Origin: an uncultured Oceanobacter sp.
GTDB lineage: Bacteria; Pseudomonadota; Gammaproteobacteria; Pseudomonadales; Oceanobacteraceae
Assembly (NCBI GenBank): GCA_913061185.1
Contig: CAJXTI010000007.1
Coordinates: 39,307-103,306 of the forward strand
Reading direction: 5' to 3'
DNA: 64,000 nt
Shown: one piece after another, positions 1-10,171 of the stretch
How positions within the stretch are numbered: the stretch's first letter is position 1
How the letters are laid out: each line of letters starts with the position of its first letter
Position numbers and translations under genes: made by a program
The notes under the pieces: model-generated
The model's input: the letters and a program-made list of their open reading frames with translations, nothing else
Database searches by the model: none
What the model was told of the DNA's origin: nothing

Positions 1-2
1 TG

Positions 3-317
3 AATGCACTCGGTACGGTTGCCGCTGTTGCCCCCTTGCTGGGGTTGCTGGGTACCGTTATTGGCATGATCAAGGTGTTCTCGGAAATCATGATTCAGGG
101 CACAGGGCAGGCGAGTGTACTGGCTGGCGGTATTTCAGAAGCACTGGTCACGACGGCAGCGGGTCTGGTGATTGCCATTCCGGCCTTGGTTTGCCATCGC
201 ATGCTGCAGCGCCGGGTAGATGAAATTGTCGTCTTTATGGAACAGGAAGCCATCAAGCTGGTCGATGTTCTCCATGGTGATCGGGAAGTCGTCGATAACT
301 CAGAGGCCCGGAAGTGA
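3..317 (+). CDS. exbB: ExbB/TolQ-type proton channel subunit, 3' part only
   Basis: The reading frame is open from base 3, so the gene begins outside the window. The visible 104 residues hold the two C-terminal membrane helices of the MotA/TolQ/ExbB family: a Gly-rich segment (APLLGLLGTVIGMI) and a second helix (EALVTTAAGLVIAIPALV) with the conserved Thr/Ala-rich face. A short charged tail follows. Family knowledge: ExbB forms the inner-membrane pentamer that, with ExbD, uses the proton gradient to drive outer-membrane transport or envelope processes. Its stop overlaps the GTG start of the exbD-like gene by 4 bp, so the two are almost certainly co-translated. In Pseudomonas-type genomes such a pair stands next to lpxK and is not the TonB-linked copy; the partner here is unknown. 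Confidence 0.85.
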   Translation, partial: NALGTVAAVAPLLGLLGTVIGMIKVFSEIMIQGTGQASVLAGGISEALVTTAAGLVIAIPALVCHRMLQRRVDEIVVFMEQEAIKLVDVLHGDREVVDNSEARK

Positions 318-736
318 ATTTCAAACGCCAGCAGCGAGAGGAGGTGACCGTCAATCTGACGCCTCTGATCGACATTGTTTTTTTGTTGCTGATTTTTTTT
401 ATGGTATCGACCACCTTTACTCAGGAAAGCCATCTGAGTATCGACTTGCCGGAAGCTGCCGCCAATGACCAGCGCGTGCCACCGGCATCGATTGAGGTGG
501 TGGTCTCAACGGCAGGGGATTACTCCGTTAATGACCAGCCGCTTGTTAACCAGCAACTGGAGACGTTAAAGAGAGCCATTTTCAAGGTGCTGGATGGTCG
601 CAAGACCGCCCCCCTGATTATCACCGCCGATGCCAATGCGACGCATGCGTCAGTTGTCCGGGCGATGGATGCGGCCGGTCAGCTGGGGCTGATCAATATC
701 AGCATTACCACTCGACAGCCAGCCAATGAGCATTGA
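314..736 (+). CDS. exbD: ExbD/TolR family energy-transducing protein
   Basis: 140 residues starting at GTG 314. A short basic cytoplasmic N-terminus is followed by one transmembrane helix (residues about 17-34) containing the family signature TPLIDIVFLLLIFFMV, whose Asp is the proton-relay residue of ExbD/TolR. The rest is a periplasmic domain of the size expected for ExbD. It works with the upstream ExbB-like protein as a proton-driven motor in the inner membrane. It overlaps exbB by 4 bp and msbA by 11 bp, giving a tight exbB-exbD-msbA-lpxK operon. The location beside lipid A genes suggests an envelope role, but no substrate can be read from the sequence. Confidence 0.9.
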   Translation: MNFKRQQREEVTVNLTPLIDIVFLLLIFFMVSTTFTQESHLSIDLPEAAANDQRVPPASIEVVVSTAGDYSVNDQPLVNQQLETLKRAIFKVLDGRKTAPLIITADANATHASVVRAMDAAGQLGLINISITTRQPANEH

Positions 737-2507
737 TACCGATGACGCCCAGGTGGCGAACACGACATTGACGTTCGACGTCCAGACCCTCTATAAACGT
801 CTGTTACGCTATGTCTGGCCCCATAAAGGGGCTTTTTTGATCAGCGTTGTCGGGCTGGCTCTGTACGCATCGGCGCAGCCGGTACTGGCTCATTTGATGG
901 GGCTGGTTGAAGAGACGCTGCGCGAGCCAACGGAGCAGAAAATACTGTTGCTGATCGGCTTGTTGATGGGGACGTTTTTTTATCGTGGCCTTGGCACGTT
1001 TCTGGGCAAGTATTTTATCGCCATTGTTGGTCGTAATGTCGTACACGCCTTGCGGGTTGAACTGTTCAATAAAATGACACGGCTGCCAAGTGCTTTTTAC
1101 GACGGCGAGTCGAGCGGTCGGCTGATCTCACGGGTCACCTTTGATGTTGATCAGGTGTCCGGGGCGTCGACCAGAGCTCTGACCACACTGATCCAGGAAG
1201 GTCTGACGGTCATTTTCCTGATGGGCTATCTGATTTATCTGGATTACACCCTGACGCTGGTGTTTCTGGTGCTGGTGCCGTTTATTGTGGCGGTGGTGGG
1301 GTTGGCCAGTCGCTTCTTTCGCCGCTACAGTCGCCGGGTGCAGCAGTCGGTAGGGGATGTTACCCAGGTGACCAACGACAGCATCAAGGGTTATCGCGAA
1401 GTACGCACCTTTGGCGGTCTGGGATATGAGCGCAAGCGCTTTATGGTGGCCAGTGAATACAATCGCAAGCAGGCGCTCAAGTTTGAATTGACCAACGCCA
1501 TCAGCGTGCCACTGAGCCAGCAGATTGTATCCATCGGTCTGGGTGTGATGATTTATATCATGTTTCAGCGCGTTGCCGATGGCTCAATGACCAGTGCGGA
1601 CTTCTTCCAGTTTATTACCGCAGCGTCGCTGATTGCCAAACCGTTACGGGCTCTGACCGATGTCAACGCCATGATTCAGCGCGGTATCGCGGCGGCGGAA
1701 TCGATCTTCACAGTGCTGGATGCTGATGAAGAGCACGACCAGGGAACTCGGGAAATTGACCGGGCCAAAGGGGACGTGTCACTGGATGACGTGGTCTTGC
1801 GCTACGACGGCGCGGTTGAGCCAGCGGTTAACTCCGTAAGCCTTGATGTCACTGCCGGTACTTCGGTCGCCATTGTTGGTAAATCGGGTAGTGGTAAAAC
1901 CAGTCTGGTGAACTTGCTGCCCCGATTTTACGATGTCAGCGCCGGGGTCATACGGCTCGACGGCATTGACTTGCGCGAGCTGACGTTGGCCAATCTGCGC
2001 CAGCAAATTGCTATTGTCGGCCAGCAGGTGACCCTGTTTGATGGCTCGGTACGTGACAATATCGCCTATGGTACGTTGGGGAAGTATTCCGACGAGCAAG
2101 TACTGGCTGCTGCCCATGCAGCCCATGCGGATGAATTTATTGAGCAGTTGCCCGAAGGGTACAATACCCGCTTGGGTGAAAACGGTGTTTTGCTGTCGGG
2201 TGGTCAACGCCAACGAATCGCTATAGCCCGAGCCATTCTCAAGGATGCACCGGTGCTGATTCTGGATGAGGCAACGTCGGCTCTGGATACCGGCTCTGAA
2301 CGTCATATTCAGGCTGCCATGGAAGAAGTCATGAAGGGACGAACAACCTTTGTGATTGCTCATCGTCTCAGTACGATTGAACGTGTTGACCGGATTCTGG
2401 TAATGGATGGCGGACAAGTGGTTGAAGATGGAACCCATCATGAATTACTGGAGCACGGCGGCATCTATTCCCAGCTGTATCTGATGCAGTTTGGATCGGA
2501 AAGCTGA
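726..2507 (+). CDS. msbA: Lipid A export ATP-binding/permease protein MsbA
   Basis: 593-residue half-size ABC exporter. The first ~330 residues form a six-helix ABC membrane domain. The nucleotide-binding domain follows, with Walker A GKSGSGKTSL near residue 380-389, the ABC signature LSGGQRQRIA near 489, Walker B LILDEATSALD and the switch His (VIAHRLST). MsbA homodimers flip lipid A-core from the inner to the outer leaflet of the inner membrane. The length is close to E. coli MsbA (582). The start ATG lies inside the end of exbD (11-bp overlap), and lpxK begins 1 bp after its stop; msbA-lpxK adjacency is the classic arrangement and supports MsbA over other ABC exporters. Confidence 0.95.
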   Translation: MSIDTDDAQVANTTLTFDVQTLYKRLLRYVWPHKGAFLISVVGLALYASAQPVLAHLMGLVEETLREPTEQKILLLIGLLMGTFFYRGLGTFLGKYFIAIVGRNVVHALRVELFNKMTRLPSAFYDGESSGRLISRVTFDVDQVSGASTRALTTLIQEGLTVIFLMGYLIYLDYTLTLVFLVLVPFIVAVVGLASRFFRRYSRRVQQSVGDVTQVTNDSIKGYREVRTFGGLGYERKRFMVASEYNRKQALKFELTNAISVPLSQQIVSIGLGVMIYIMFQRVADGSMTSADFFQFITAASLIAKPLRALTDVNAMIQRGIAAAESIFTVLDADEEHDQGTREIDRAKGDVSLDDVVLRYDGAVEPAVNSVSLDVTAGTSVAIVGKSGSGKTSLVNLLPRFYDVSAGVIRLDGIDLRELTLANLRQQIAIVGQQVTLFDGSVRDNIAYGTLGKYSDEQVLAAAHAAHADEFIEQLPEGYNTRLGENGVLLSGGQRQRIAIARAILKDAPVLILDEATSALDTGSERHIQAAMEEVMKGRTTFVIAHRLSTIERVDRILVMDGGQVVEDGTHHELLEHGGIYSQLYLMQFGSES

Positions 2508-2508
2508 T

Positions 2509-3501
2509 ATGCCGGTCGCGGGAAAAAAACCAACCAGACTGGCAAGCTGGATCGAACAGCACTGGTACCGTTCGCCAATTTTTAACGCCTGGTTGTTGCC
2601 ACTGCAATGGCTGTTCTGGCTGCTGGTGATGTCGCGGCGTATTTTTTATGCGCTGTTCCCGCCAGCGGCGGTGGCGGTTCCGGTGATTGTGGTCGGTAAT
2701 ATCAGCGTTGGTGGCACGGGTAAAACGCCACTGATCGTCTGGCTGGCCAATCGCGCCCGCGAGCTGAATATGCGGGTTGGTATTGTCAGTCGTGGTTATG
2801 GCGGCTCTGCTGAACATTATCCTCTGGAAGTAACACAAGACACACCTGCTGACGTCTGTGGCGACGAACCTCTCTTGTTGTTTGAACGCTTGGGATGTCC
2901 GGTGGTGGTGGATCCGAAACGCCGACGGGCAGTGGAATATCTGGCCGATAAGGTTGATCTGGTGCTGAGTGACGACGGCCTGCAGCATTACGCCATGCCA
3001 AGGGTCGCTGAGTTGGTTATTGTCGATGGCAAGCGCGGTTTTGGTAATGGTTGGTTATTGCCTATTGGGCCGTTGCGGGAACCGCAAACCCGACTCGACA
3101 GTGTTGATCGGGTGATTGTCAACGGCAAGGATTTTGTACTCCAGCCATTGGCGATGATCAACGCAGTCACTGCCGAACGAGCTGACCTGCTGACACTGGA
3201 TGCCGGAGAGGTACACGCCGTGGCGGGCATTGGCTCTCCGGAGCGATTTTTTGGCACCTTGCGGCAACTGGGAATGACACCGATTGAGCATCCGTTTGCC
3301 GATCACCACCCCTTTACGCCAGAGGACTTGATGTTTGGTGATGACAAGCCCGTGGTAATGACCGAAAAAGACTGGGTGAAATGCCGGTCGTTTGTAAATA
3401 AAAATTGCTGGTATCTACCCGTAGATGCGGTGCCCAACCGTGCTACCCGACTGGCGCTGGATACCTTGCTGACAACCTGGGGAGAGAAATACCATGGATA
3501 A
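2509..3501 (+). CDS. lpxK: Tetraacyldisaccharide 4'-kinase LpxK
   Basis: 330 residues from ATG 2509, which sits 1 bp after the msbA stop; the frame extends to a TTG at 2491, but the ATG is the better start. An N-terminal membrane-anchoring helix (about residues 27-50) precedes a variant P-loop [12 protein letters not shown] (63-74), the hallmark of LpxK. The motif DDGLQHY also matches the family's catalytic region. LpxK phosphorylates the 4' position of the lipid A disaccharide at the inner face of the inner membrane, giving lipid IVA. It overlaps the next small gene by 8 bp. Operon position directly after msbA supports the call. Confidence 0.95.
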   Translation: MPVAGKKPTRLASWIEQHWYRSPIFNAWLLPLQWLFWLLVMSRRIFYALFPPAAVAVPVIVVGNISVGGTGKTPLIVWLANRARELNMRVGIVSRGYGGSAEHYPLEVTQDTPADVCGDEPLLLFERLGCPVVVDPKRRRAVEYLADKVDLVLSDDGLQHYAMPRVAELVIVDGKRGFGNGWLLPIGPLREPQTRLDSVDRVIVNGKDFVLQPLAMINAVTAERADLLTLDAGEVHAVAGIGSPERFFGTLRQLGMTPIEHPFADHHPFTPEDLMFGDDKPVVMTEKDWVKCRSFVNKNCWYLPVDAVPNRATRLALDTLLTTWGEKYHG

Positions 3502-3703
3502 ACAATTACTGGCGATGCTGGTGTGCCCACTGTGCAAGGGCAAATTGAAATACGAGGCCGAGGCACAGGAGCTGCTGTGCACTTTTGACGGGTTGGCTTT
3601 TCCAATCAGTGATGGGGTTCCGGTCATGCTCGAAGGTGAGGCCCGTCGTCTGTCGGTCGATGAAAAACTCGACAAGTCGCAATCATCCAATGTCGCCCGC
3701 TAG
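3494..3703 (+). CDS. ycaR: Trm112/YcaR-like small zinc-ribbon protein
   Basis: 69-residue protein of the UPF0434/Trm112 family. It has a CPLC motif at residues 11-14 and a further Cys (LLC) near residue 29, followed by a conserved FPI-DGVPVML stretch. In E. coli (ycaR) and Pseudomonas the gene lies between lpxK and kdsB. Trm112-like proteins activate methyltransferases in eukaryotes and archaea; the bacterial role is not established. It overlaps the end of lpxK by 8 bp. Here the expected following gene kdsB is absent and murB comes next. Confidence 0.88.
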   Translation: MDKQLLAMLVCPLCKGKLKYEAEAQELLCTFDGLAFPISDGVPVMLEGEARRLSVDEKLDKSQSSNVAR

Positions 3704-3727
3704 CATGGTAAAGAGAGTCGAACCGTC

Positions 3728-4774
3728 TTGATCCACCCTGAGGTGATACGTTCAGACGTTGATCTTTCTGCGATGAACACGCTGGCACTGCCTGGCTGTA
3801 GTGACTATTTTTCTCGCTTTGAAAGTGCTTCCGAGCTGCTGGATTGTGTTGAATGGGCGTTTGCTCAACAACTGCCAATCCGGATGTTGGGGGGGGGCAG
3901 TAATGTCCTGATGCCTCCTCGAGTATCCGGGCTGGTGCTGCAATCCGGTATGACCTCGATAACGATGCGCTCGGCAACAAAAGAGATGATAAGCGTGGCT
4001 GTTGATGCTGGAGTCTGCTGGCATGACTGGGTATTAAAAAGCCTCTCGTTTGGCCATGGTCTTGAAAATCTGGCGCTGATCCCTGGCACTGTTGGTGCAG
4101 CACCGGTACAAAACATTGGTGCGTATGGCGTTGAAGTGGCTGAGTTGATCGAGCAGGTAGAAGGCTTTCAGCTCAGTACGCGTCAGTGGCGCATACTGTC
4201 GCGCCAGGAATGCCGCTTTGATTATCGGGATTCCATTTTTCGCCATGAGTTGGCGGATGATTTTATTGTGGTTCGGGTGGTGTTTTCACTCAGGCGGCAG
4301 TTTATTGCCAATGTCTCCTATGCGCCGCTGGCACACTGGGCCGCTGAATATTTGTCCGACAAGAATGAACCAATGCTCACTCCTGAAGCCTTGGTCTCGG
4401 CCGTCTGTGCCATCCGTCAAACCCGCTTGCCCGATCCTCTGCAACTACCTAATGCCGGGTCATTTTTCAAAAATCCGTTGGTGACTGGCGTGATGGCAGC
4501 AGAGTTAAAAGCCTGTCATCCCGATTTGCCGCTGTATCCGGCACGTTTGAAACAGCAGCAAAAGCTCGCCGCTGGCTGGCTGATTGATCAGTGTGGCTGG
4601 AAGGGGCGGGGGCTTGGGCCAGTGCGTATGCATCAGCAGCAGGCGCTGGTATTAACCGCCCCAGAACCGGCAACGCTGGCGCAGGTACAGGCTTTGCAAC
4701 AGGCTGTGGCGGACTCGGTACGGGCGCGTTTTGGTGTTGAACTGGAGCCTGAGCCGCGAATTTTTGGCGATTAG
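3728..4774 (+). CDS. murB: UDP-N-acetylenolpyruvoylglucosamine reductase MurB
   Basis: 348 residues, matching type I (E. coli-like) MurB. Visible motifs are the FAD-binding GGGSNVL near residue 56, LIPGTVGAAPVQNIGAYG, the proton-donor region NAGSFFKNP, and a C-terminal EPEPRIFGD containing the conserved Glu. MurB reduces UDP-GlcNAc-enolpyruvate to UDP-MurNAc with NADPH in the cytoplasm, the second committed step of peptidoglycan synthesis. The longest frame starts at a TTG (3728) about 10 bp after a GAGAG ribosome-binding sequence; GTG 3743 is an alternative start. Its stop codon overlaps that of the opposite-strand lpxH by 4 bp. Confidence 0.95.
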   Translation: MIHPEVIRSDVDLSAMNTLALPGCSDYFSRFESASELLDCVEWAFAQQLPIRMLGGGSNVLMPPRVSGLVLQSGMTSITMRSATKEMISVAVDAGVCWHDWVLKSLSFGHGLENLALIPGTVGAAPVQNIGAYGVEVAELIEQVEGFQLSTRQWRILSRQECRFDYRDSIFRHELADDFIVVRVVFSLRRQFIANVSYAPLAHWAAEYLSDKNEPMLTPEALVSAVCAIRQTRLPDPLQLPNAGSFFKNPLVTGVMAAELKACHPDLPLYPARLKQQQKLAAGWLIDQCGWKGRGLGPVRMHQQQALVLTAPEPATLAQVQALQQAVADSVRARFGVELEPEPRIFGD

Positions 4775-5496
4775 AAAGAGAATTCGCTCAGTACCAGTCC
4801 AGATTCTACGGTCCAGCGAATCATCCAGCCATGACTGTCGCTCCAGTCACCCAGAACCCAGCGTTGACGCTGGACACCCTGTTGTTGCCATTGGTGGGTG
4901 GCAGGGCGGTGGGTGTGGCCATGAATCATGCTATTGACGTTCGCATTATCCAGCGCCTGGTCTACTTCTGACAACGTAACATCCATGATGTTATTGTCTT
5001 TCATCTGGCCGCTTTTCTGGCTTTGGTCGCGGACTTTGCGAGCAAAGGCAATCCGGTCGTCAATGCTTTGGCTGAGGAATTGCTGCTGCCATTGTGGGTT
5101 GCGAAACATTTGCCGTACTTGCTGGTATTCCGTATCGCGAGTGCAAAGACTGTCGCCATGGAGTAGCAGGATCTTCGAATCGCCCAATGCGATGGTGGTG
5201 TATTCATCAATCAGACTGCCACCAATGCGCTGGCAAAAGTCGGATCCGAGCAGAAAATCACGATTACCATGCATGATAAAAATGTGGCAGCCGCGCTGGC
5301 TTAAATCAGCCAGCGCTTGCTCTACCTGACGGGTGAGTCCGGTAGCGATATCATCCCCGATCCAGACCTCAAAAAAATCACCCAGAATGTACAATGCCTC
5401 GGCATCGTCCAGTTGCTGGACAAATGCCAGAAAGCCAGCCGTCATCGCTGGCTTTTCAGGGGTCAAGTGCAGATCGGAGATGAAATAAACAGCCAT
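4771..5496 (-). CDS. lpxH: UDP-2,3-diacylglucosamine diphosphatase LpxH
   Basis: 241-residue calcineurin-type metallophosphoesterase. The metal-ligand blocks are in order: SDLHL (about 7-11), GDFFEVWIGDD, GNRDF, HGDS and GHTHRP. LpxH cleaves UDP-2,3-diacylglucosamine to lipid X at the inner membrane, so it belongs to the same lipid A pathway as the nearby LpxK and MsbA. Its ATG overlaps the ppiB stop by one base (TAATG), indicating translational coupling; ppiB-lpxH is a conserved pair in gammaproteobacteria. It converges with murB, and their stop codons overlap. Confidence 0.95.
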   Translation of the reverse strand: MAVYFISDLHLTPEKPAMTAGFLAFVQQLDDAEALYILGDFFEVWIGDDIATGLTRQVEQALADLSQRGCHIFIMHGNRDFLLGSDFCQRIGGSLIDEYTTIALGDSKILLLHGDSLCTRDTEYQQVRQMFRNPQWQQQFLSQSIDDRIAFARKVRDQSQKSGQMKDNNIMDVTLSEVDQALDNANVNSMIHGHTHRPATHQWQQQGVQRQRWVLGDWSDSHGWMIRWTVESGLVLSEFSF

Positions 5497-5993
5497 TAGT
5501 CGATGATTTCCGCTTTTTCGATAATAACGTCTTCGGCTGGCACGTCCTGGTGGCCCATCTTGGTGGTGGTTTTTACTGCTTTGATACGGTTGATAACATC
5601 CATGCCATCAACGACCTTACCAAAGACACAGTAGCCCCAACCTTGCATGTTTTTGCCGGTGTGGTTGAGGAAATCATTGTCCTTGATGTTAATAAAGAAC
5701 TGGCTGCTGGCAGAATGTGGATCCGAGGTGCGTGCCATTGCCAGTGTGCCGACGGTGTTTTTCAGACCATTGTCGGCTTCGTTTTCAATCGGCGCCTTGC
5801 CTTCGGGTTTTTCAGTCATGCTTGGGGCAAAACCACCACCTTGAATCATGAAACCATCGATGACGCGGTGAAAAATCAGGCCATCGTAAAAACCGTCTTT
5901 GACGTAGCTTTCAAAGTTCGCTGCAGTTTTTGGGGCTTTTTCGTGGTTCAGCTCAATCTTGATGTCGCCGAAATTGGTTTTAAGCAGGATCAT
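5496..5993 (-). CDS. ppiB: Peptidyl-prolyl cis-trans isomerase B (cyclophilin)
   Basis: 165 residues from the ATG at 5991-5993, preceded by a GGAAGA ribosome-binding sequence. An upstream in-frame extension to 6050 has no such support and is not part of the family. Cyclophilin landmarks are [32 protein letters not shown] (active-site Arg/Gln/Phe region) and [11 protein letters not shown]. The absence of a signal peptide makes this the cytoplasmic PpiB type (E. coli 164 residues). It isomerises Xaa-Pro bonds during folding. It is transcribed with lpxH downstream and diverges from glnS. Confidence 0.94.
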   Translation of the reverse strand: MILLKTNFGDIKIELNHEKAPKTAANFESYVKDGFYDGLIFHRVIDGFMIQGGGFAPSMTEKPEGKAPIENEADNGLKNTVGTLAMARTSDPHSASSQFFINIKDNDFLNHTGKNMQGWGYCVFGKVVDGMDVINRIKAVKTTTKMGHQDVPAEDVIIEKAEIID

Positions 5994-6043
5994 ATTCTGT
6001 CTTCCGGTTGTTGCATCACCTGTGGTGATACGTATGAATTCGT

Positions 6044-6073
6044 GTAACACATGCGTGTACGGGCGGGTATAAT
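6044..6073 (+). promoter_or_regulatory. Putative sigma-70 promoter for glnS-cysS
   Basis: A perfect TATAAT at 6068-6073 is preceded, with an 18-bp spacer, by GTAACA (4 of 6 matches to the -35 consensus). It lies 112 bp before the glnS ATG in the ppiB-glnS divergent region. The -10 is convincing; the -35 is weak. Confidence 0.45.
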
Positions 6074-6184
6074 AGCGCCTTTTTTACGGGCTTACAGCGT
6101 TGCAAGCACTTGTCTGGCATGAGCGAATGCCATTCCGGTGACAGTAGCGGGTGTTGGCTTATTATTTTCTGCTTTAAGGTGGTT

Positions 6185-7855
6185 ATGACAGACGCTCCTG
6201 CTCGTGGTAACAACTTCGTTGCCAAAATCATTGAAGAAGATCTCGCCAGTGGCAAAGTACAGCGGGTAGTTACCCGTTTTCCGCCGGAGCCTAACGGTTA
6301 CCTGCATGTGGGTCATGCAAAATCCATCTGTCTGAATTTTGGCGTGGCCGAGCAGTTTGGTGGTGGTTGTAACCTGCGTTTTGATGACACCAACCCGGAA
6401 AAGGAAAGCCAGGAATTTATTGATGCCATCAAGTCTGATGTGCAGTGGCTGGGCTTTCAGTGGCAGGGCGATATTCATTACGCCTCGGATTATTTTGACC
6501 AGCTGCATGAATGGGCGCTACACCTGATCAAAACTGGTAATGCCTATATCTGTGATCTGAGCCCGGAAGAAGCGCGTCAGTATCGTGGCACCTTGACCGA
6601 GGCTGGTAAAAACAGCCCGTATCGCGAGCGCACGGTTGAAGAGAATCTGCAGCGGTTTGAACAAATGCGCCTGGGTGAATTTGATGAGGGCGCCTGTGTT
6701 TTACGTGCCAAAATCGATATGGCCTCCGGCAATATGAATCTGCGCGACCCGATTATTTATCGCATCCGCAAGGTGACTCACCATCAAACGGGTGACAAAT
6801 GGTGTATTTACCCGACCTACGACTTTACTCATGGTCAATCCGATGCCATCGAAGGGGTAACTCATTCCGTCTGTACGCTGGAGTTTGAAGACCATCGCCC
6901 TTTGTACGAGTGGTTTATCGAGCATTTGCCGGTGCCGGCGCAGCCAAAACAGTATGAGTTTGGGCGCCTGAATCTGGATTATACCGTTACATCCAAGCGC
7001 AAATTAAAAGCGTTGGTTGATAATAGGGTTGTCAACGGCTGGGATGATCCACGTATGCCGACCATTTCCGGCATGCGCCGTCGCGGCTTCACCCCGCGTT
7101 CTGTGCGTAATTTCTGCGAGATGATCGGTGTCACCCGTTCCGATGGCATGGTAGATGTTGCCATGCTGGAACACGCCGTGCGTGATGATCTTAACCGCCA
7201 CGCGCCGCGGGCTATGTGTGTGATCAATCCACTCAAGGTGGTGATTGATAATCTTGAAGAAGATCATCTGGAAATGCTCACTGCGGATTATCATCAAGAG
7301 CTGGATCTCGGCAGTCGTGAGATGCCTTTTACTCGCGAACTGTTTATTGATCAGGATGACTTCAAAGAAGAGTACAGCAAAAAATTCAAGAAGAAATTCA
7401 CACCCGGCAAGCGTATTCGCCTGCGCCATGGTTACGTCATCGAGGCGACTGGCTACGAAAAGAACGATGCCGGTCAGGTCGTACTGGTGTGCGCCAAGCT
7501 GATAGCCAACACCTTGGGTGTTGATCCAGAAGATGGCGACAAACCGAAAGGCGTGGTGCACTGGGTATCTGCTACCCGGGGTGTTAAAGCTGAATTACGG
7601 CTGTATCAGCGGCTGTTTACCCACGCAACACCGGACAAGGTCGATGGCGACCTGATGCAGTTTGTTAATCCTGAATCCTTGATGGTTGTTCATGGTTGGA
7701 TAGAGCCAGCACTGGCGGCGGTAACTCCTGAAACCCACTTCCAGTTTGAGCGTGAAGGTTATTATGTGTCCGATCGTCAAGACCATACGACGGCAGCGCC
7801 GGTCTTTAACCTGACCATCGGCCTGCGCGAAGATAAAGAACTGAAAAAGGATTAA
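6185..7855 (+). CDS. glnS: Glutaminyl-tRNA synthetase
   Basis: 556 residues from ATG 6185; the frame extends upstream to 6110 but the extra 25 residues do not resemble the family, and the E. coli enzyme is 554 residues. The class I signatures are present: [15 protein letters not shown] containing the HIGH-like HVGH, and the KMSKS-like VTSKRKL around residue 267-273. The C-terminal half holds the beta-barrel anticodon-binding domains. The enzyme charges tRNA-Gln in the cytoplasm, which implies that the indirect GatCAB route is not needed for Gln. cysS follows after 8 bp, so the two synthetases form an operon. Confidence 0.97.
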   Translation: MTDAPARGNNFVAKIIEEDLASGKVQRVVTRFPPEPNGYLHVGHAKSICLNFGVAEQFGGGCNLRFDDTNPEKESQEFIDAIKSDVQWLGFQWQGDIHYASDYFDQLHEWALHLIKTGNAYICDLSPEEARQYRGTLTEAGKNSPYRERTVEENLQRFEQMRLGEFDEGACVLRAKIDMASGNMNLRDPIIYRIRKVTHHQTGDKWCIYPTYDFTHGQSDAIEGVTHSVCTLEFEDHRPLYEWFIEHLPVPAQPKQYEFGRLNLDYTVTSKRKLKALVDNRVVNGWDDPRMPTISGMRRRGFTPRSVRNFCEMIGVTRSDGMVDVAMLEHAVRDDLNRHAPRAMCVINPLKVVIDNLEEDHLEMLTADYHQELDLGSREMPFTRELFIDQDDFKEEYSKKFKKKFTPGKRIRLRHGYVIEATGYEKNDAGQVVLVCAKLIANTLGVDPEDGDKPKGVVHWVSATRGVKAELRLYQRLFTHATPDKVDGDLMQFVNPESLMVVHGWIEPALAAVTPETHFQFEREGYYVSDRQDHTTAAPVFNLTIGLREDKELKKD

Positions 7856-7863
7856 TCCCCGTT

Positions 7864-9234
7864 ATGACACTGTCTATTTACAATACCCTGACCCGTCAGA
7901 AAGAGGCATTCAAGCCTCTGGTGCCCGGCAAAGTGGGCATGTATGTCTGCGGCATGACGGTTTATGACTTCTGTCATCTGGGCCACGCCCGTGTGATGGT
8001 GGCGTTTGATGTGATCGCGCGATATCTGCGTCATCGCGGTTTTGAGGTGAATTACATTCGTAATATCACTGACATCGACGACAAGATCATCACTCGTGCC
8101 AATGAAAACGGCGAGGCGTTTGATGCGCTGACCGAACGTTTTATTACCGAGATGCACAAGGATTCTGAGCTGCTGGGCGTCGAAATGCCTGATGCCGAGC
8201 CGCGTGCGACGGCCCATATCGACGATATTATTGCATTGGTTGTAACTCTGATCGAAAAGGGTTTTGCCTATCCAGCCGAAAATGGCGACGTCTACTATTC
8301 GGTGCGCAAGTTTGAGGGTTACGGCAAATTATCCGGCAAGGTACTGGATGAATTGGAAGCCGGTGCCCGTGTCGGGGTGGATGAGCACAAGCGGGATCCA
8401 CTGGATTTTGTACTCTGGAAAGCCGCCAAGCCGGATGAGCCGCACTGGGAATCTCCTTGGGGTATTGGTCGCCCAGGTTGGCACATTGAATGTTCTGCCA
8501 TGTCCAAATGCTGTCTCGGAGATACCTTTGATATCCACGGCGGCGGTCCGGACTTGAAGTTTCCACATCACGAGAATGAAATTGCCCAGTCTGAGGCAGC
8601 CAATGGCAAGCACTTTGTGAATACCTGGATGCATGCCGGGGCGGTGCGTGTTGACGGCGAAAAAATGTCCAAGTCATTAGGCAACTTTTTTACCATTCGG
8701 GAAATTCTCGACAAGTATCCCGCTGAAGTGGTGCGTTTTCTGCTACTGTCGAGCCAGTATCGCAGCGCCATCAACTACAGCGAAGACAGCTTGAAAGAAT
8801 CCCAGACCCGCTTGGAGCGTTTCTACAACGCCCTGGATGGTATTGGAGTGGGAGCGGTCGCCGATGTAGAAAACGATTTTTCGCTACGGTTTCATGCATC
8901 TATGGATGATGACTTTAATACACCGGAAGCCATTGCAGTGCTGTTTGAGTTGGCTCGCGCCATCAATAAGTCTGAAGGTGAAGAACAGGCAGCTTTGGCT
9001 GGGCAGTTACGTTATCTGGGGGGGGTTCTGGGTTGTTTGCAGTCTGATCCGCAGGCCTTCTTTCAAGCGGGTGCTGGCGATGATGCGGGCTGGATCGAGG
9101 AGATGATCCAGAAACGCCTGGACGCCAAAAAAGCCAGGGATTTTGTGACGGCAGATGCGGTGCGCGATGAGCTAGTGGCAAGGGGGGTTGTTTTGAAAGA
9201 TGGCCCTGAAGGCACTAGCTGGATCAAGCAGTAG
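7864..9234 (+). CDS. cysS: Cysteinyl-tRNA synthetase
   Basis: 456 residues, close to E. coli CysS (461). It has the first zinc ligand in [18 protein letters not shown], which also contains the HIGH motif (HLGH). The other zinc ligands lie in WHIECSAMS and the FPHHENE segment. KMSKSLGNF supplies the ATP-binding loop, and a C-terminal DALR-type helical anticodon-binding region follows. The enzyme charges tRNA-Cys. It is co-transcribed with glnS (8-bp gap) and ends at a strong hairpin terminator shared with folD. Confidence 0.97.
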   Translation: MTLSIYNTLTRQKEAFKPLVPGKVGMYVCGMTVYDFCHLGHARVMVAFDVIARYLRHRGFEVNYIRNITDIDDKIITRANENGEAFDALTERFITEMHKDSELLGVEMPDAEPRATAHIDDIIALVVTLIEKGFAYPAENGDVYYSVRKFEGYGKLSGKVLDELEAGARVGVDEHKRDPLDFVLWKAAKPDEPHWESPWGIGRPGWHIECSAMSKCCLGDTFDIHGGGPDLKFPHHENEIAQSEAANGKHFVNTWMHAGAVRVDGEKMSKSLGNFFTIREILDKYPAEVVRFLLLSSQYRSAINYSEDSLKESQTRLERFYNALDGIGVGAVADVENDFSLRFHASMDDDFNTPEAIAVLFELARAINKSEGEEQAALAGQLRYLGGVLGCLQSDPQAFFQAGAGDDAGWIEEMIQKRLDAKKARDFVTADAVRDELVARGVVLKDGPEGTSWIKQ

Positions 9235-9260
9235 CGCTTGTCGTCGCTTCTGGTTGTTTG

Positions 9261-9301
9261 AAAACAAAGCAGCCCGGCAAATAGCCGGGCTGCTTTGTTT
9301 T
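9261..9301. terminator. Bidirectional intrinsic terminator between cysS and folD
   Basis: A perfect 18-bp inverted repeat (arms AAAACAAAGCAGCCCGGC and its complement) encloses a 5-base loop (AAATA). The GC-rich stem core is flanked by A-rich and T-rich arms, so it can terminate transcription from both converging genes. Confidence 0.93.
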
Positions 9302-9313
9302 GTCGCGGAAAAA

Positions 9314-10168
9314 TCAGCTATGAAGGCTTTCGCAGGCAAACAGGGTGTTTTCAAGTAGTTTGGCTCGGGTCATCGGGCCAACCCCACCCGGTACTGGTGT
9401 GATATGGGAGGCTCTGGCAGCTGCGCCAGCAAATTCCACATCGCCAATCAGACGGCCTTCCGGGGTGCGATTAATGCCCACATCAATAACAATGGTTCCT
9501 GGCTTGATCCATTCGCTATTCACGATGCCGGGCTTGCCGACGGCAACTATCAGCAAGTCGGCCTGACGGACATGCTGCTCCAGGTTTTTGGTGAAGCGGT
9601 GGCAGGTGGTGACGGTGCAGCCACGTAATAACAGTTCCAGCCCCATTGGCCGACCAACAATATTGGACGCGCCAACCACAACAGCGTGCATGCCGGTAAT
9701 ATCCTTGCCGGTGGTGTCTAGCAGATCAATGATGCCTGCCGGTGTACAGGGACGAAGCAGGGGGATGCGCTGGGCAAGGCGGCCCATATTAAATGGGTGA
9801 AAGCCATCGACATCTTTGGTGGGGTCTATTTGTTCGAGGATTTCATCAGCCCGCAAGCCGGCAGGCAGTGGCAACTGAACCAGAATGCCATCTACGGTGG
9901 CGTCCTGGTTCAGTTGTTCGATCAGATCCAGCAATACCTGCTGAGAGGTTGTGGCCGGCAGATCATAGGCCTTGCTGACAATCCCCACCTGCTCACAATC
10001 ACGACGCTTGTGAGAAACGTACACCTGGGAGGCAGGATCCTCACCTACCAGAATGACGGCCAGCCCCGGCGGGCGTTTTCCCTGCTTCAGGCGCTCGGAT
10101 ACCTGCAGGTGAATATGGTTACGGATAGCTTCCGCCCTGGCTTTGCCGTCAATCAGTTGTGCTGTCAT
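9314..10168 (-). CDS. folD: Bifunctional methylene-THF dehydrogenase / methenyl-THF cyclohydrolase FolD
   Basis: 284 residues from the ATG at 10166-10168; E. coli FolD is 288. The frame runs 37 residues further upstream but that part is not FolD-like. Family blocks seen: [18 protein letters not shown], the active-site Lys in [33 protein letters not shown] and the NADP-binding [12 protein letters not shown]. FolD interconverts 5,10-methylene- and 10-formyl-tetrahydrofolate in the cytoplasm. It converges with cysS and diverges from the tRNA cluster. Confidence 0.96.
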   Translation of the reverse strand: MTAQLIDGKARAEAIRNHIHLQVSERLKQGKRPPGLAVILVGEDPASQVYVSHKRRDCEQVGIVSKAYDLPATTSQQVLLDLIEQLNQDATVDGILVQLPLPAGLRADEILEQIDPTKDVDGFHPFNMGRLAQRIPLLRPCTPAGIIDLLDTTGKDITGMHAVVVGASNIVGRPMGLELLLRGCTVTTCHRFTKNLEQHVRQADLLIVAVGKPGIVNSEWIKPGTIVIDVGINRTPEGRLIGDVEFAGAAARASHITPVPGGVGPMTRAKLLENTLFACESLHS

Positions 10169-10171
10169 GAA

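Noticed and set aside
6110..6184. N-terminal extension of glnS
   Set aside because: The extra 25 residues are unlike GlnS; ATG 6185 gives the family length.
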